Positions 15,941 through 23,506 of a stretch of DNA of 37,192 nucleotides are shown here, one piece after another; position 1 is the stretch's first letter; every line of letters starts with the position of its first letter. The stretch is taken from the NCBI GenBank assembly GCA_031265355.1, contig JAISCT010000038.1, positions 1 through 37,192 of the forward strand, in the 5' to 3' direction. Source of the DNA: Oscillospiraceae bacterium. Lineage in GTDB: Bacteria > Bacillota > Clostridia > Oscillospirales > UBA929. Below the pieces are notes generated by a model. The model saw only the letters and a program-made list of their open reading frames with translations, did not search any database and was not told where the DNA came from. The position numbers were made by a program, and so were the translations under genes.

Positions 15941-15960
15941 CAATCTGCCCCAATCTGCCC
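15941..15960. repeat. Exact 10-bp tandem repeat between divergent promoters
   Basis: CAATCTGCCC occurs twice head to tail, directly upstream of the hprK -35 box and about 18 bases from the rpsF -35 box. The position suits an operator acting on either promoter. The repeat is exact; the role is inference. Confidence 0.5.
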
Positions 15961-15977
15961 GCGGCGATGATTGATGG

Positions 15978-16005
15978 TTGACATCCGCCCGGTATCCTGT
16001 ATAAT
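15978..16005 (+). promoter_or_regulatory. Consensus sigma-A promoter of rpsF-ssb-rpsR
   Basis: TTGACA (15978-15983) and TATAAT (16000-16005) are both perfect, with a 16-base spacer. It should give strong constitutive transcription of the ribosomal protein operon, with a leader of about 95 bases before rpsF. Confidence 0.9.
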
Positions 16006-16042
16006 AGAAGAAGTGTCCATATCGTGATTTGGGCACATCCTT

Positions 16043-16081
16043 GCTCCCGGCGCACCGAAAGGGACGTCGCCGTCCGGGGGC
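16043..16081 (+). ncRNA. Candidate S6:S18 autoregulatory leader element
   Basis: In the rpsF leader, GCTCCC (16043-16048) pairs with GGGGGC (16076-16081), and GGACG (16062-16066) pairs with CGTCC (16071-16075) around TCGC. Between the two stems is a one-sided bulge with CACCGA. Known: rpsF leaders in many bacteria carry a hairpin with an asymmetric bulge holding a conserved CCG, bound by the S6:S18 complex. The fold, the CCG and the position before rpsF-ssb-rpsR agree with that motif. The assignment was made by eye. Confidence 0.5.
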
Positions 16082-16107
16082 CATATGTCCAAAAGGAGGT
16101 GCAAACA

Positions 16108-16407
16108 ATGGCGAAAATCACAGCCAAGTACGAGACCATGTATATCCTGAACGGCACGCTCGGCGAAGAGGAGACAGCCGCCCTAGTGCAGAAGTTCCGG
16201 GAACTGGTCGAGGCGCATGGTACCCTGACCGCCGTGGAGGAGTGGGGCAAGCGCAGGCTTGCCTACGAGATAAACCGCGTGACGGACGGCTACTATGTGC
16301 TGATGACGTTTGAGTCGGCGCCCTCGTTCCCGGAGGAACTGGAGCGCGTCTTCAGCATCACCGAAAACGTACTCCGCTGGCTCACCATTTGCAAAGACGA
16401 AAAATAA
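16108..16407 (+). CDS. rpsF: 30S ribosomal protein S6
   Basis: A 99-residue small-subunit protein that binds 16S rRNA together with S18. The ATG at 16108 follows a near-perfect AAAAGGAGGT; the frame stays open upstream, but that part is leader. The S6 pattern is clear: YETMYILNGTL at the start, EEWGKRRLAYEINRVTDGYYV in the middle and the LRWLTICKDE end. It is the first gene of the conserved rpsF-ssb-rpsR operon, 37 bases before ssb. Confidence 0.97.
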   Translation: MAKITAKYETMYILNGTLGEEETAALVQKFRELVEAHGTLTAVEEWGKRRLAYEINRVTDGYYVLMTFESAPSFPEELERVFSITENVLRWLTICKDEK

Positions 16408-16444
16408 GTAAAAAGAGAAAGAAGACGAGCAAGGAGGGGCTGTC

Positions 16445-16903
16445 ATGCTGAACAAAGCCATTTTGATGGGGCGACTCACAAGAGATCCCGAACTGCGCCA
16501 CACCCAGAGCAACACGCCGGTCGCGTCCTTCCGCCTGGCGGTGGACCGCGGGTACCGGTCCAATGCCGAAAACCCACAGCAGCAGACCGCCGATTTCATA
16601 GACATCGTCTGCTGGGACAAGCAGGCTGAGTTTGTCTCCAAGTGGTTCACAAAGGGGCAGCTCGTGGCGGTGGCCGGCCGCATCCAGCAGCGCGAGTGGA
16701 AGGACAAGGACGGCAACAACCGCACCAGCTTCGAGATTGTGGCAAACGAGGTGCACTTTGCCGAAAAGCGCGGCGCCTCCGGCGCCGACCCGTCCGCCGC
16801 GCCCGTCCCCGTCCCTCGCGCCGCCGCGCCGGCGCCCGCCGTGAGCGATCCCGCCTCCGGCGGTTTTGCCGAACTCGAGGACGACGGCGAACTGCCGTTC
16901 TGA
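16445..16903 (+). CDS. ssb: Single-stranded DNA-binding protein
   Basis: A 152-residue SSB that coats single-stranded DNA during replication, repair and recombination. The N-terminal OB fold (about 1-105) has MLNKAILMGRLTRDPE and FIDIVCWDKQAE. A short Ala/Pro linker follows, then the acidic tip DDGELPF that binds partner proteins. RBS AAGGAGGGG precedes the ATG. Its place between rpsF and rpsR is the standard Firmicute order. Confidence 0.97.
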   Translation: MLNKAILMGRLTRDPELRHTQSNTPVASFRLAVDRGYRSNAENPQQQTADFIDIVCWDKQAEFVSKWFTKGQLVAVAGRIQQREWKDKDGNNRTSFEIVANEVHFAEKRGASGADPSAAPVPVPRAAAPAPAVSDPASGGFAELEDDGELPF

Positions 16904-17024
16904 CATAGAGCGCCCCGCCGAGTCGGGCGCCGCCTTATGAGATGGAAATATTTTACAGATAAGACGGACTTGGGCAGCCGGCCTGCGGGGCTGGGGCCCG
17001 GGGCCGATGAAAGGAGCATGTCCG

Positions 17025-17261
17025 ATGGCTTCAGACCGTCCGCAGCGCGGCCGCAAGCGCCGCAAGGTATGTTCGTTTTGCGTGGACCGCATCGAGCACA
17101 TCGATTACAAAGACACCGCCCGTCTGCGCCGCTATATTTCCGAGCGCGCGAAGATTCTGCCCCGCCGCATGACCGGCACCTGCGCCGGCCACCAGCGGGA
17201 TCTCACGGAGGCCATCAAGCGCGCGCGTCATCTGGCGCTGCTGCCCTTTGTGACCGACTGA
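17025..17261 (+). CDS. rpsR: 30S ribosomal protein S18
   Basis: A 78-residue protein that pairs with S6 on 16S rRNA. The core shows [21 protein letters not shown], followed by TGTCAGHQR. The chosen start is ATG at 17025, nine bases after AAAGGAG; an ATG at 17007 overlaps that RBS. The N-terminal CSFC pair with the later Cys in TGTCAGHQR suggests a zinc-binding (C+) form; this is inference. It closes the rpsF operon and is followed by a hairpin. Confidence 0.96.
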   Translation: MASDRPQRGRKRRKVCSFCVDRIEHIDYKDTARLRRYISERAKILPRRMTGTCAGHQRDLTEAIKRARHLALLPFVTD

Positions 17262-17277
17262 TTCGCCACGCGACCGC

Positions 17278-17301
17278 GGGAGAGGGCCAACGCCCTCTCC
17301 C
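17278..17301 (+). terminator. Hairpin after rpsR
   Basis: GGGAGAGGGC (17278-17287) pairs perfectly with GCCCTCTCCC (17292-17301) around CAAC. The following bases (TGTTGATAT) are not a proper U-tract. It lies 16 bases after the rpsR stop and probably ends the operon. Confidence 0.6.
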
Positions 17302-17359
17302 TGTTGATATACTCGCCCGATATATTCCAAATCGGGAAACTCCCGCAAACATCTCCCGC

Positions 17360-17384
17360 AATTGTCAATTTTTAATTGTCAATT
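17360..17384. repeat. Two direct copies of AATTGTCAATT
   Basis: Copies at 17360-17370 and 17374-17384 lie just before the RBS of the deaminase gene. The stretch is strikingly AT-rich for this region. It could be an operator or part of a dispersed repeat. Confidence 0.4.
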
Positions 17385-17403
17385 GCCATCAGGGGTGGTG
17401 GCT

Positions 17404-17895
17404 GTGCCGCGTACAGACAAACAGAATTACTATCTGGACATCGCCGAGACCGTACTGGAACGGGGTACCTGTCTGCGCCGCAACTACGGCTCTCTCATTG
17501 TGAAGAACGACGAGATCATCTCGAGCGGATACGCCGGCGCGCCGCGCGGGCGGGCCAACTGCATCGACGTCGGACGCTGCATGCGCGAGGCGCTGAACAT
17601 CCCCCGCGGCGAGCGTTACGAGATGTGCCGTTCCGTGCATTCGGAGATGAACGCCATCATCTCCGCGGCCCGGAGCGAGATGATCGGCGCCGCCCTCTAC
17701 CTCGTCGGTCGGGACGCGAAGACCGGCGCGCTGCTGCCGGACACAAACTGCTGCGCCATGTGCAAGCGCATGGTGATCAACGCCGGCATCGAGCGCGTGG
17801 TGGTGCGCAACACAGAGACGGAGTACACGGTGTACGACGTGCAGAAGGACTGGGTCGAAAACGACGAATCCCTCCGCGGCGAATTCGGCTACTGA
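17404..17895 (+). CDS. dCMP-deaminase-family protein (ComEB-like)
   Basis: A zinc-dependent cytidine/deoxycytidylate deaminase fold protein, likely converting dCMP to dUMP for dTTP synthesis. The chosen start is GTG at 17404 after AGGGGTGG; GTG at 17398 is too close to the RBS and TTG at 17362 lacks one. The 163 residues hold the zinc ligand and proton shuttle in VHSEMNAI (H79, E81) and the two cysteine ligands in CAMC (C117, C120). The residue before C117 is Cys (C116) where the family usually has Pro. ComEB-type proteins are named after a competence operon but act as dCMP deaminases. It stands alone between rpsR and a convergent epimerase gene. Confidence 0.9.
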   Translation: MPRTDKQNYYLDIAETVLERGTCLRRNYGSLIVKNDEIISSGYAGAPRGRANCIDVGRCMREALNIPRGERYEMCRSVHSEMNAIISAARSEMIGAALYLVGRDAKTGALLPDTNCCAMCKRMVINAGIERVVVRNTETEYTVYDVQKDWVENDESLRGEFGY

Positions 17896-17910
17896 GTCCG
17901 CGCCTCGCCG

Positions 17911-17950
17911 GCCGTGCGGGGCGCGCGGCTGCTCACGCGCCCCGCACGGC
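17911..17950. terminator. 15-bp perfect inverted repeat across a convergent gene junction
   Basis: Arms 17911-17925 and 17936-17950 are perfect reverse complements with a ten-base loop. The right arm is inside the last codons of the minus-strand epimerase gene, and its stop codon is in the loop. Location between two converging stops fits a shared terminator, but no U-tract follows on either strand. Confidence 0.6.
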
Positions 17951-18949
17951 GGCGGCCGCCGCGTCCAGCGCGTGGATGACCCTGTCACAGAAGTCGTCAA
18001 ACGGCGCGTCGGGGGCATGGCACTCCGGGTGGGCGAGGAAGTACGCGACCGACTGCCGGGCGCCCTCGTCGAAACGCGTCGTGGCCACGAAGTCCGGCGC
18101 GAGGCGTTTCATCTTGCTGTTGTCGAAGACGACGGAGTGCGCCTTGTCCCCGAGCAGGGGGCCGTCGAACGAGGGGTCGCAGGCGATGATGAAGTCGGAG
18201 GCCACGTGGTACGGCCGTACGGGTACGCCCAGCAGGCGGCCGATCGTGTCGTAGATCCGGTTCCAGGTGAGAACTTCGTCGCTTGTGATCTGCACGGCCT
18301 CGCCCACCGCCGCCGGGTGACCCATGAGCCGCACAAACGCCTTGGCGAAGTCCGAACTGTGCGTGACGGTCCACAGCGAGGTGCCGTCGCCCTGGATGAG
18401 CACCGGCCGGCCCCGATGGATGCGGCTGACGACGCCCCACGCGCCGCCCGCGCCGTGCAGGCCCAGCGGCAGCGTCTTGTAGTCGTAGGTGTGGGACGGA
18501 CGGACGACCGTCACGGGGAAGCCGGATGCGCGGTGGGCGGCCAGCAGGACCTCCTCGCAGGCGATCTTATCACGGGAGTACTGCCAGTGCGGGTTTACGA
18601 GCGGCGTGCTCTCCGTGATGCGGTAGTGGGCCGGCGGCTTCTGGTAGGCCGAGGCCGAGCTGATGAAGATATATTGGTCCGTCCTGTCCGCGAAGAGTCG
18701 GACGTCCCGCTCGACATGCGCCGGGGCATAGGCGATGAAGTCGGCCACCACGTCGAAGCGGCGCGTGCCGAGCGCGGCCCGCACGGCGGCCTCGTCGTGG
18801 ATGTTTGCCGTGAGACATTCGACGCCCGCCGGCGCCGCGGTGTTCCGCCGGCCGCGGTTCAGCAGTGTGAGCGCCCAGCCGCGCTCGGCCGCCAAATGGG
18901 TGATGGATTCGCTGATGACGCCGGTTCCGCCGATAAACAGTGCTTTCAT
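17933..18949 (-). CDS. NAD-dependent epimerase/dehydratase (extended SDR)
   Basis: A 338-residue extended short-chain dehydrogenase/reductase acting on a nucleotide-sugar-like or similar substrate, not identified. The Rossmann dinucleotide motif GGTGVIS is at 7-13. SSASAYQ near 98 and YSRDK (Y124, K128) supply the serine and YxxxK catalytic pair. The C-terminal half carries the substrate domain. ATG at 18949 follows GGAGGCGC; the longer open frame upstream has no site. It resembles the SDR group that includes chloroplast CSP41-like proteins; the reaction cannot be told from sequence alone. It is monocistronic and convergent with the deaminase gene. Confidence 0.85.
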   Translation of the reverse strand: MKALFIGGTGVISESITHLAAERGWALTLLNRGRRNTAAPAGVECLTANIHDEAAVRAALGTRRFDVVADFIAYAPAHVERDVRLFADRTDQYIFISSASAYQKPPAHYRITESTPLVNPHWQYSRDKIACEEVLLAAHRASGFPVTVVRPSHTYDYKTLPLGLHGAGGAWGVVSRIHRGRPVLIQGDGTSLWTVTHSSDFAKAFVRLMGHPAAVGEAVQITSDEVLTWNRIYDTIGRLLGVPVRPYHVASDFIIACDPSFDGPLLGDKAHSVVFDNSKMKRLAPDFVATTRFDEGARQSVAYFLAHPECHAPDAPFDDFCDRVIHALDAAAAAVRGA

Positions 18950-19193
18950 AGCGCGCCTCCTTGTCGTCCGGTTCGTGGTGCGGGCCCGGCCGAGGGGCCG
19001 GACACCGGTTTCATTATATCCCGTTTCGGCGCGGCACACAATGGGTCCAAGCTGTTTTGCCGACGCTTGATGCAAAGAAATACAGAAAAATGTGTAGAGA
19101 TCGCCGATAAAATGCGAAATTGTGCTAATGAACGGGCTCCAAAATACCGATGAGAGAACGGGAGGCTTTGTGCCGCCGGCGTGAGTTTGTTAC

Positions 19194-19214
19194 GTTTATA
19201 TAAATTATATAAAC
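19194..19214. promoter_or_regulatory. Perfect 10-bp palindrome, candidate operator
   Basis: GTTTATATAA (19194-19203) and TTATATAAAC (19205-19214) are exact reverse complements around one A. It ends six bases before the -35 box of the regulator promoter, a typical operator position. The binding protein is unknown; self-regulation by the downstream PucR/CdaR-type protein is possible. Confidence 0.55.
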
Positions 19215-19220
19215 TCCCTC

Positions 19221-19249
19221 TTGCAAAATGGACCGATCCATACTAAGAT
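19221..19249 (+). promoter_or_regulatory. Sigma-A promoter candidate of the PucR/CdaR-type gene
   Basis: TTGCAA (19221-19226) and TAAGAT (19244-19249) are 17 bases apart, about 115 bases before the ATG. The 18950-19190 stretch further upstream holds no recognisable gene. Confidence 0.55.
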
Positions 19250-19365
19250 ATAAAAATAAGGAGAGGCGCTCAAGATTGGGCAGCCTGTCCTGCAAGCCCG
19301 CCCACAGGGCCGGCCCGACAAGACGGAGGTCGGTCCATGTCCGGAGCACTGAGGAGGATGTGTGC

Positions 19366-20457
19366 ATGTCCAGCAGATTGTTTCAAGGCATCGTCGCCCA
19401 AATGAAAGACGTCGTAAACGACGTCATCGGCGTGATGGACGCGAGCGGGGAAGTGGTGGCCTGCACCGACGCGTCCCTAGTGGGTCGGGTGTGGGAGGAC
19501 GCCGCCGGCGAACTGTCCCTGCGCACGGACCCTGTTGTCGTACTGAACGGTTACACGTTCAAGACTCTGCTCAGTTGGGGTCTTCAGTACGATTACGCCG
19601 TGTTCGTAGAAGGAGAGGACGCCGCCGCGCGCGAGGTGTGCCTGCTTTCGGCGGTGGCGCTGAACGGCGCCAAGACCTTCTACGACGAAAAACACGACAA
19701 GACCACCTTTATCAAGAATATCTTGCTTGACAACATCCTGCCGGGCGACATCTACATGCGCTCCCGGGAGCTTCACTTCGAGAGTGATGTGCCCCGTGTG
19801 GTCATTTTGGTGCGCCAGGTGGGCAAGACGGACCTCGCGGTCATCGACGTCGTGCAGGGTCTCTTCCCAGACAGGCAGATCGATTTTGTGGCGAGCCTGA
19901 ACGAGACGGACGTCGCGCTTGTCAAACAGGTCAAAGCCGGCGTGGACACACAGGATCTGCGCAAGCTGGCCGCCGCCATCGAAGAGACGATCAACTCCGA
20001 GCTGTATATCAAGACCGTCATCGGCATCGGCTCGGTGGTAGACAGCCTCAAAGACCTGGCCGGGTCGTACAAGGAGGCCCAGATCGCCATCGAAGTGGGC
20101 AAGGTCTTCGACACGGAAAAGACAATCATCAATTTCGAAAATCTGGGGATCGGACGCCTCATCTACCAGCTCCCAATCACGATGTGCGAGATGTTCCTCT
20201 CCGAGGTGTTCAAGAAAAATTCGATCGACTCGCTGGACCAGGAGACGCTGATCACGATCCAAAAATTCTTCGAAAACAGCCTGAACGTCTCCGAGACCTC
20301 GCGCAAACTCTTCGTACACCGCAACACGTTGGTGTACCGGCTCGAAAAGATCAAAAAACTCACGGGGCTCGATCTGCGGGAGTTCGACCACGCCATCATC
20401 TTCAAAGTGGCGATGATGGTCAAGAGATATCTCCTCTCCCGCGAGGACGTGTATTGA
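19366..20457 (+). CDS. PucR/CdaR-type transcriptional regulator
   Basis: A 363-residue regulator of the family with an N-terminal sensory region, a degenerate GGDEF-like middle domain and a C-terminal helix-turn-helix. The HTH is clear in about 305-360: FFENSLNVSETSRKLFVHRNTLVYRLEKIKKLTGLD. The N-terminal part (about 10-120) includes VMDASGEVVACTDASLVG, which resembles a small-molecule sensing fold. The chosen start is ATG at 19366 after GAGGAGG; the frame is open to 19228 but without an RBS. Only 63 bases separate it from ftsE, so it may be co-transcribed with or control ftsEX. The ligand is unknown; family members often sense sugar acids or purine breakdown products. Confidence 0.88.
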   Translation: MSSRLFQGIVAQMKDVVNDVIGVMDASGEVVACTDASLVGRVWEDAAGELSLRTDPVVVLNGYTFKTLLSWGLQYDYAVFVEGEDAAAREVCLLSAVALNGAKTFYDEKHDKTTFIKNILLDNILPGDIYMRSRELHFESDVPRVVILVRQVGKTDLAVIDVVQGLFPDRQIDFVASLNETDVALVKQVKAGVDTQDLRKLAAAIEETINSELYIKTVIGIGSVVDSLKDLAGSYKEAQIAIEVGKVFDTEKTIINFENLGIGRLIYQLPITMCEMFLSEVFKKNSIDSLDQETLITIQKFFENSLNVSETSRKLFVHRNTLVYRLEKIKKLTGLDLREFDHAIIFKVAMMVKRYLLSREDVY

Positions 20458-20520
20458 CCCCGCGCACTACCCATTCAAACGCGTCCCCCGGGGCGGGACA
20501 AAACGAGGGAGGCTTGTCGT

Positions 20521-21196
<676 letters not shown>

Positions 21197-21216
<20 letters not shown>

Positions 21217-22096
21217 TTATTTTTTCCGAGAAGGTGTCCGCGGCATTTTCGTACACGGATTTATGAGTTTTGCCGCCATCGGCGTCATCGTGGCCTGTCT
21301 GCTCATCATGGGCAGTTTCTCTCTGCTTGCCTACAACTTAAACGCACTCATCGGCGACATCCAAAACAGCAGCGAGATCTACGTCTTTGTGGACGAGACG
21401 CTGTCGGACGCCGAGGCGCGTAGCGTCGGAACGCGCATCAACCGCCTCGACAACGTCGACATCAGTACCTTTGTCTCCCGTGACGAGGCGCTGGTCCAGT
21501 TTGGTGCGCGGCTGGACGAGGAGTACAGTGCGCTGATCGAGGGGCTGGAGCAGGACAACCCGCTGCGTCACCGTTATGTGGTTCGCCTGATTGACACGGA
21601 GCGGATGGCCGAGACGGTGGAACAGCTCCGAAACGTGCCCGGCGTCGACCAGGTGAACGCCCGGCTCGACATCACCGAGAACATCCTGCTCGTGCGCGGA
21701 GTGGTCAACACCGTCAGCCTGGCGCTCATCGTCGTGCTGCTCGCGGTGTCCGTGTTCATTATCTCCAATACGGTGAAACTCGCCACCTTCGATAGGCGCG
21801 AGGAGATCGCCATTATGCGGGTGGTGGGGGCCACGAAGCGGTTCATCCGCTGGCCGTTTGTCATCGAAGGGTTTTTGCTGGGGCTGACCGGCGCCGTCGC
21901 CGCATTTTTTCTCCAGTGGGGCCTTTATTTGTCGCTCTCGCGGCGCGTCACCGAGGGGCTCAAAAACATTGCCCTCGTGCAGATGGCGCCCTTTGACGAG
22001 ATCCTGCCGGCCGTGCTCCTCGTGTTCCTGCTGGTGGGGTTCCTCGTCGGTATGGGCGGCAGTTTGTTGACGATCCGCCGGTTCATGCGGGTGTAG
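21197..22096 (+). CDS. ftsX: Cell division membrane protein FtsX
   Basis: The membrane half of FtsEX, passing ATP-driven motion to an extracellular hydrolase. The chosen start is ATG at 21197 (MKRYETSYFFREGVRGI), the family's typical beginning; a GTG at 21170 in the same frame fits less well. There are four membrane helices: one near 20-45, then three at about 170-190, 220-245 and 265-290. The 50-160 region is the extracellular loop that binds the partner hydrolase. It sits inside the ftsE end and is followed 78 bases later by an M23 coiled-coil protein, its probable partner. Confidence 0.96.
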
Positions 22097-22101
22097 GATG
22101 T

Positions 22102-22130
22102 AATACAAGACGTATAAAACATAGTAAAAT
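22102..22130 (+). promoter_or_regulatory. Weak promoter candidate before the M23 coiled-coil gene
   Basis: AATACA (22102-22107) and TAAAAT (22125-22130) are 17 bases apart in an AT-rich island. The -10 matches five of six positions, the -35 only three. It may give extra expression of the hydrolase apart from ftsEX. Confidence 0.35.
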
Positions 22131-22174
22131 ATACAAGATGCAATTATACGATCCCGGGGAAGGGGGCCGAGGCC

Positions 22175-23362
22175 GTGCGTAACAACAAGACGCGCGTGTT
22201 TGCTGTAGCGTTGGCGCTGCTGCTCGTGTTTGCGCTGGTGTTTGGTTTTATCTATTCCGTGACGATCCCCGCCGCCGGTGCGGCGTCGTCGCTCGACGCG
22301 CTGCGGCAGAACTCCAAGTCGCTCGCGGCGGAGAAGAAAAAGATTCAAGAGGAGCTCTCTCAGGTGAAGCAGGAGAAGGCCTCTGCCGCCAAGCGGAAGG
22401 AGGCGCTCGACAAGCAGATCGACATCACCGAGCAGGAGATCCAAAACACAGAGGAGCTCATCGCGATGCTCACCGGCGAGATCGCGCGCCGGCAGGCGGA
22501 ATTGGACGAGGCGCTGCGCCGCGAGGCCGAGCAGTACGAGGCTTTCCGCGTCCGGATGCGGACGATGGAGGAGGCCGGTGACACGGGTTATCTCGGCGTG
22601 CTGCTGTCGGCCGACAGCTTTTCCGACCTGCTCGGGCGCATTGGCACCGTGCAGGAGATCATGGACTACGACCTCGCGCTGATGGAGGATCTGCAGGCGA
22701 CACGTCTCGTGGTCGAGGAGACAAAGCGCGCGCTTGAGGCCGACAAAGATGAGCAGTCCTCCGTCAAGCAGACCCTCTCCGACCGGCGGGCGGAACTCGC
22801 CAGCCAGAGCCGTGAGCAGGTCCAGATGTTGCAGGAGCTCGAAAAGGAGGAGACCGAGTACCGCAAGGCCATTCAGGAGAAGGAGGATGCCGAGAAGGCG
22901 CTGCAGCGGCAGATCAGCAGCCTCATGGCGGAGCTGGCCCGCAAGAACACCGTGTATGTGGGCGGCGAATACACCTGGCCGCTGCCCGGTTACACGGCAG
23001 GCTCTCCCTATGGCCTCCGCTACCATCCGATTCTCAAGCGCAACAGACTGCACACGGGCCAGGACATTCCCGCGCCCACGGGCACCAAGATCCTCGCGGC
23101 CAACGGCGGAGAGATCATCAAGGCCGATTACAACTCCGGGTACGGCAACTGTGTCGTCATCGACCACGGCGGCGGGCAGGCCACGCTGTACGGCCATATG
23201 AGCCGCATCGGCGTGTCGGTGGGGCAGAAGGTGAAGAAGGGGGCGGTCATCGGCTACGTGGGTTCCACCGGTCTCTCCACCGGTCCGCACCTGCACTTCG
23301 AGATCATCATCAACGGCACGCAGGTGAACCCGATGAACTACTTTACCAAGGTGTCGGGCTGA
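22175..23362 (+). CDS. Coiled-coil M23 peptidoglycan hydrolase (EnvC-like, FtsEX partner)
   Basis: A 395-residue exported protein with an N-terminal hydrophobic segment (about 7-37), a long two-part coiled coil (about 38-255) and a C-terminal M23 domain (about 265-395). All M23 residues are present: H293 and D297 (HTGQD), H341 (YGHMS), H372 and H374 (HLHFE), so it is probably an active endopeptidase, unlike E. coli EnvC whose domain is inactive. The coiled coil is the part that docks to FtsX in EnvC and PcsB. GTG at 22175 follows GGGGAAGGGGG. Its place after ftsE-ftsX and before an S41 protease is a common Firmicute order. Confidence 0.93.
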   Translation: MRNNKTRVFAVALALLLVFALVFGFIYSVTIPAAGAASSLDALRQNSKSLAAEKKKIQEELSQVKQEKASAAKRKEALDKQIDITEQEIQNTEELIAMLTGEIARRQAELDEALRREAEQYEAFRVRMRTMEEAGDTGYLGVLLSADSFSDLLGRIGTVQEIMDYDLALMEDLQATRLVVEETKRALEADKDEQSSVKQTLSDRRAELASQSREQVQMLQELEKEETEYRKAIQEKEDAEKALQRQISSLMAELARKNTVYVGGEYTWPLPGYTAGSPYGLRYHPILKRNRLHTGQDIPAPTGTKILAANGGEIIKADYNSGYGNCVVIDHGGGQATLYGHMSRIGVSVGQKVKKGAVIGYVGSTGLSTGPHLHFEIIINGTQVNPMNYFTKVSG

Positions 23363-23453
23363 GAAAACCGGCCGGGGCGCAACAGACTTTGGACAGACGG
23401 CCCGGTGACCGGACACGCGGGCATCCGGGCGTGCAGATACCCAGATTGCTTTG

Positions 23454-23484
23454 ATGGTTTGCGGAAAATACTTCCGCAAACCAT
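23454..23484 (+). terminator. 13-bp perfect hairpin before the S41 protease gene
   Basis: Arms 23454-23466 and 23472-23484 pair perfectly around AATAC. It lies 22 bases before the S41 start and 91 bases after the M23 stop. Only three T follow, so it may be a weak terminator, an attenuator or an mRNA stabiliser at a processing point. Confidence 0.45.
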
Positions 23485-23506
23485 TTCGTTGAAAAAAGGA
23501 GAAGGC

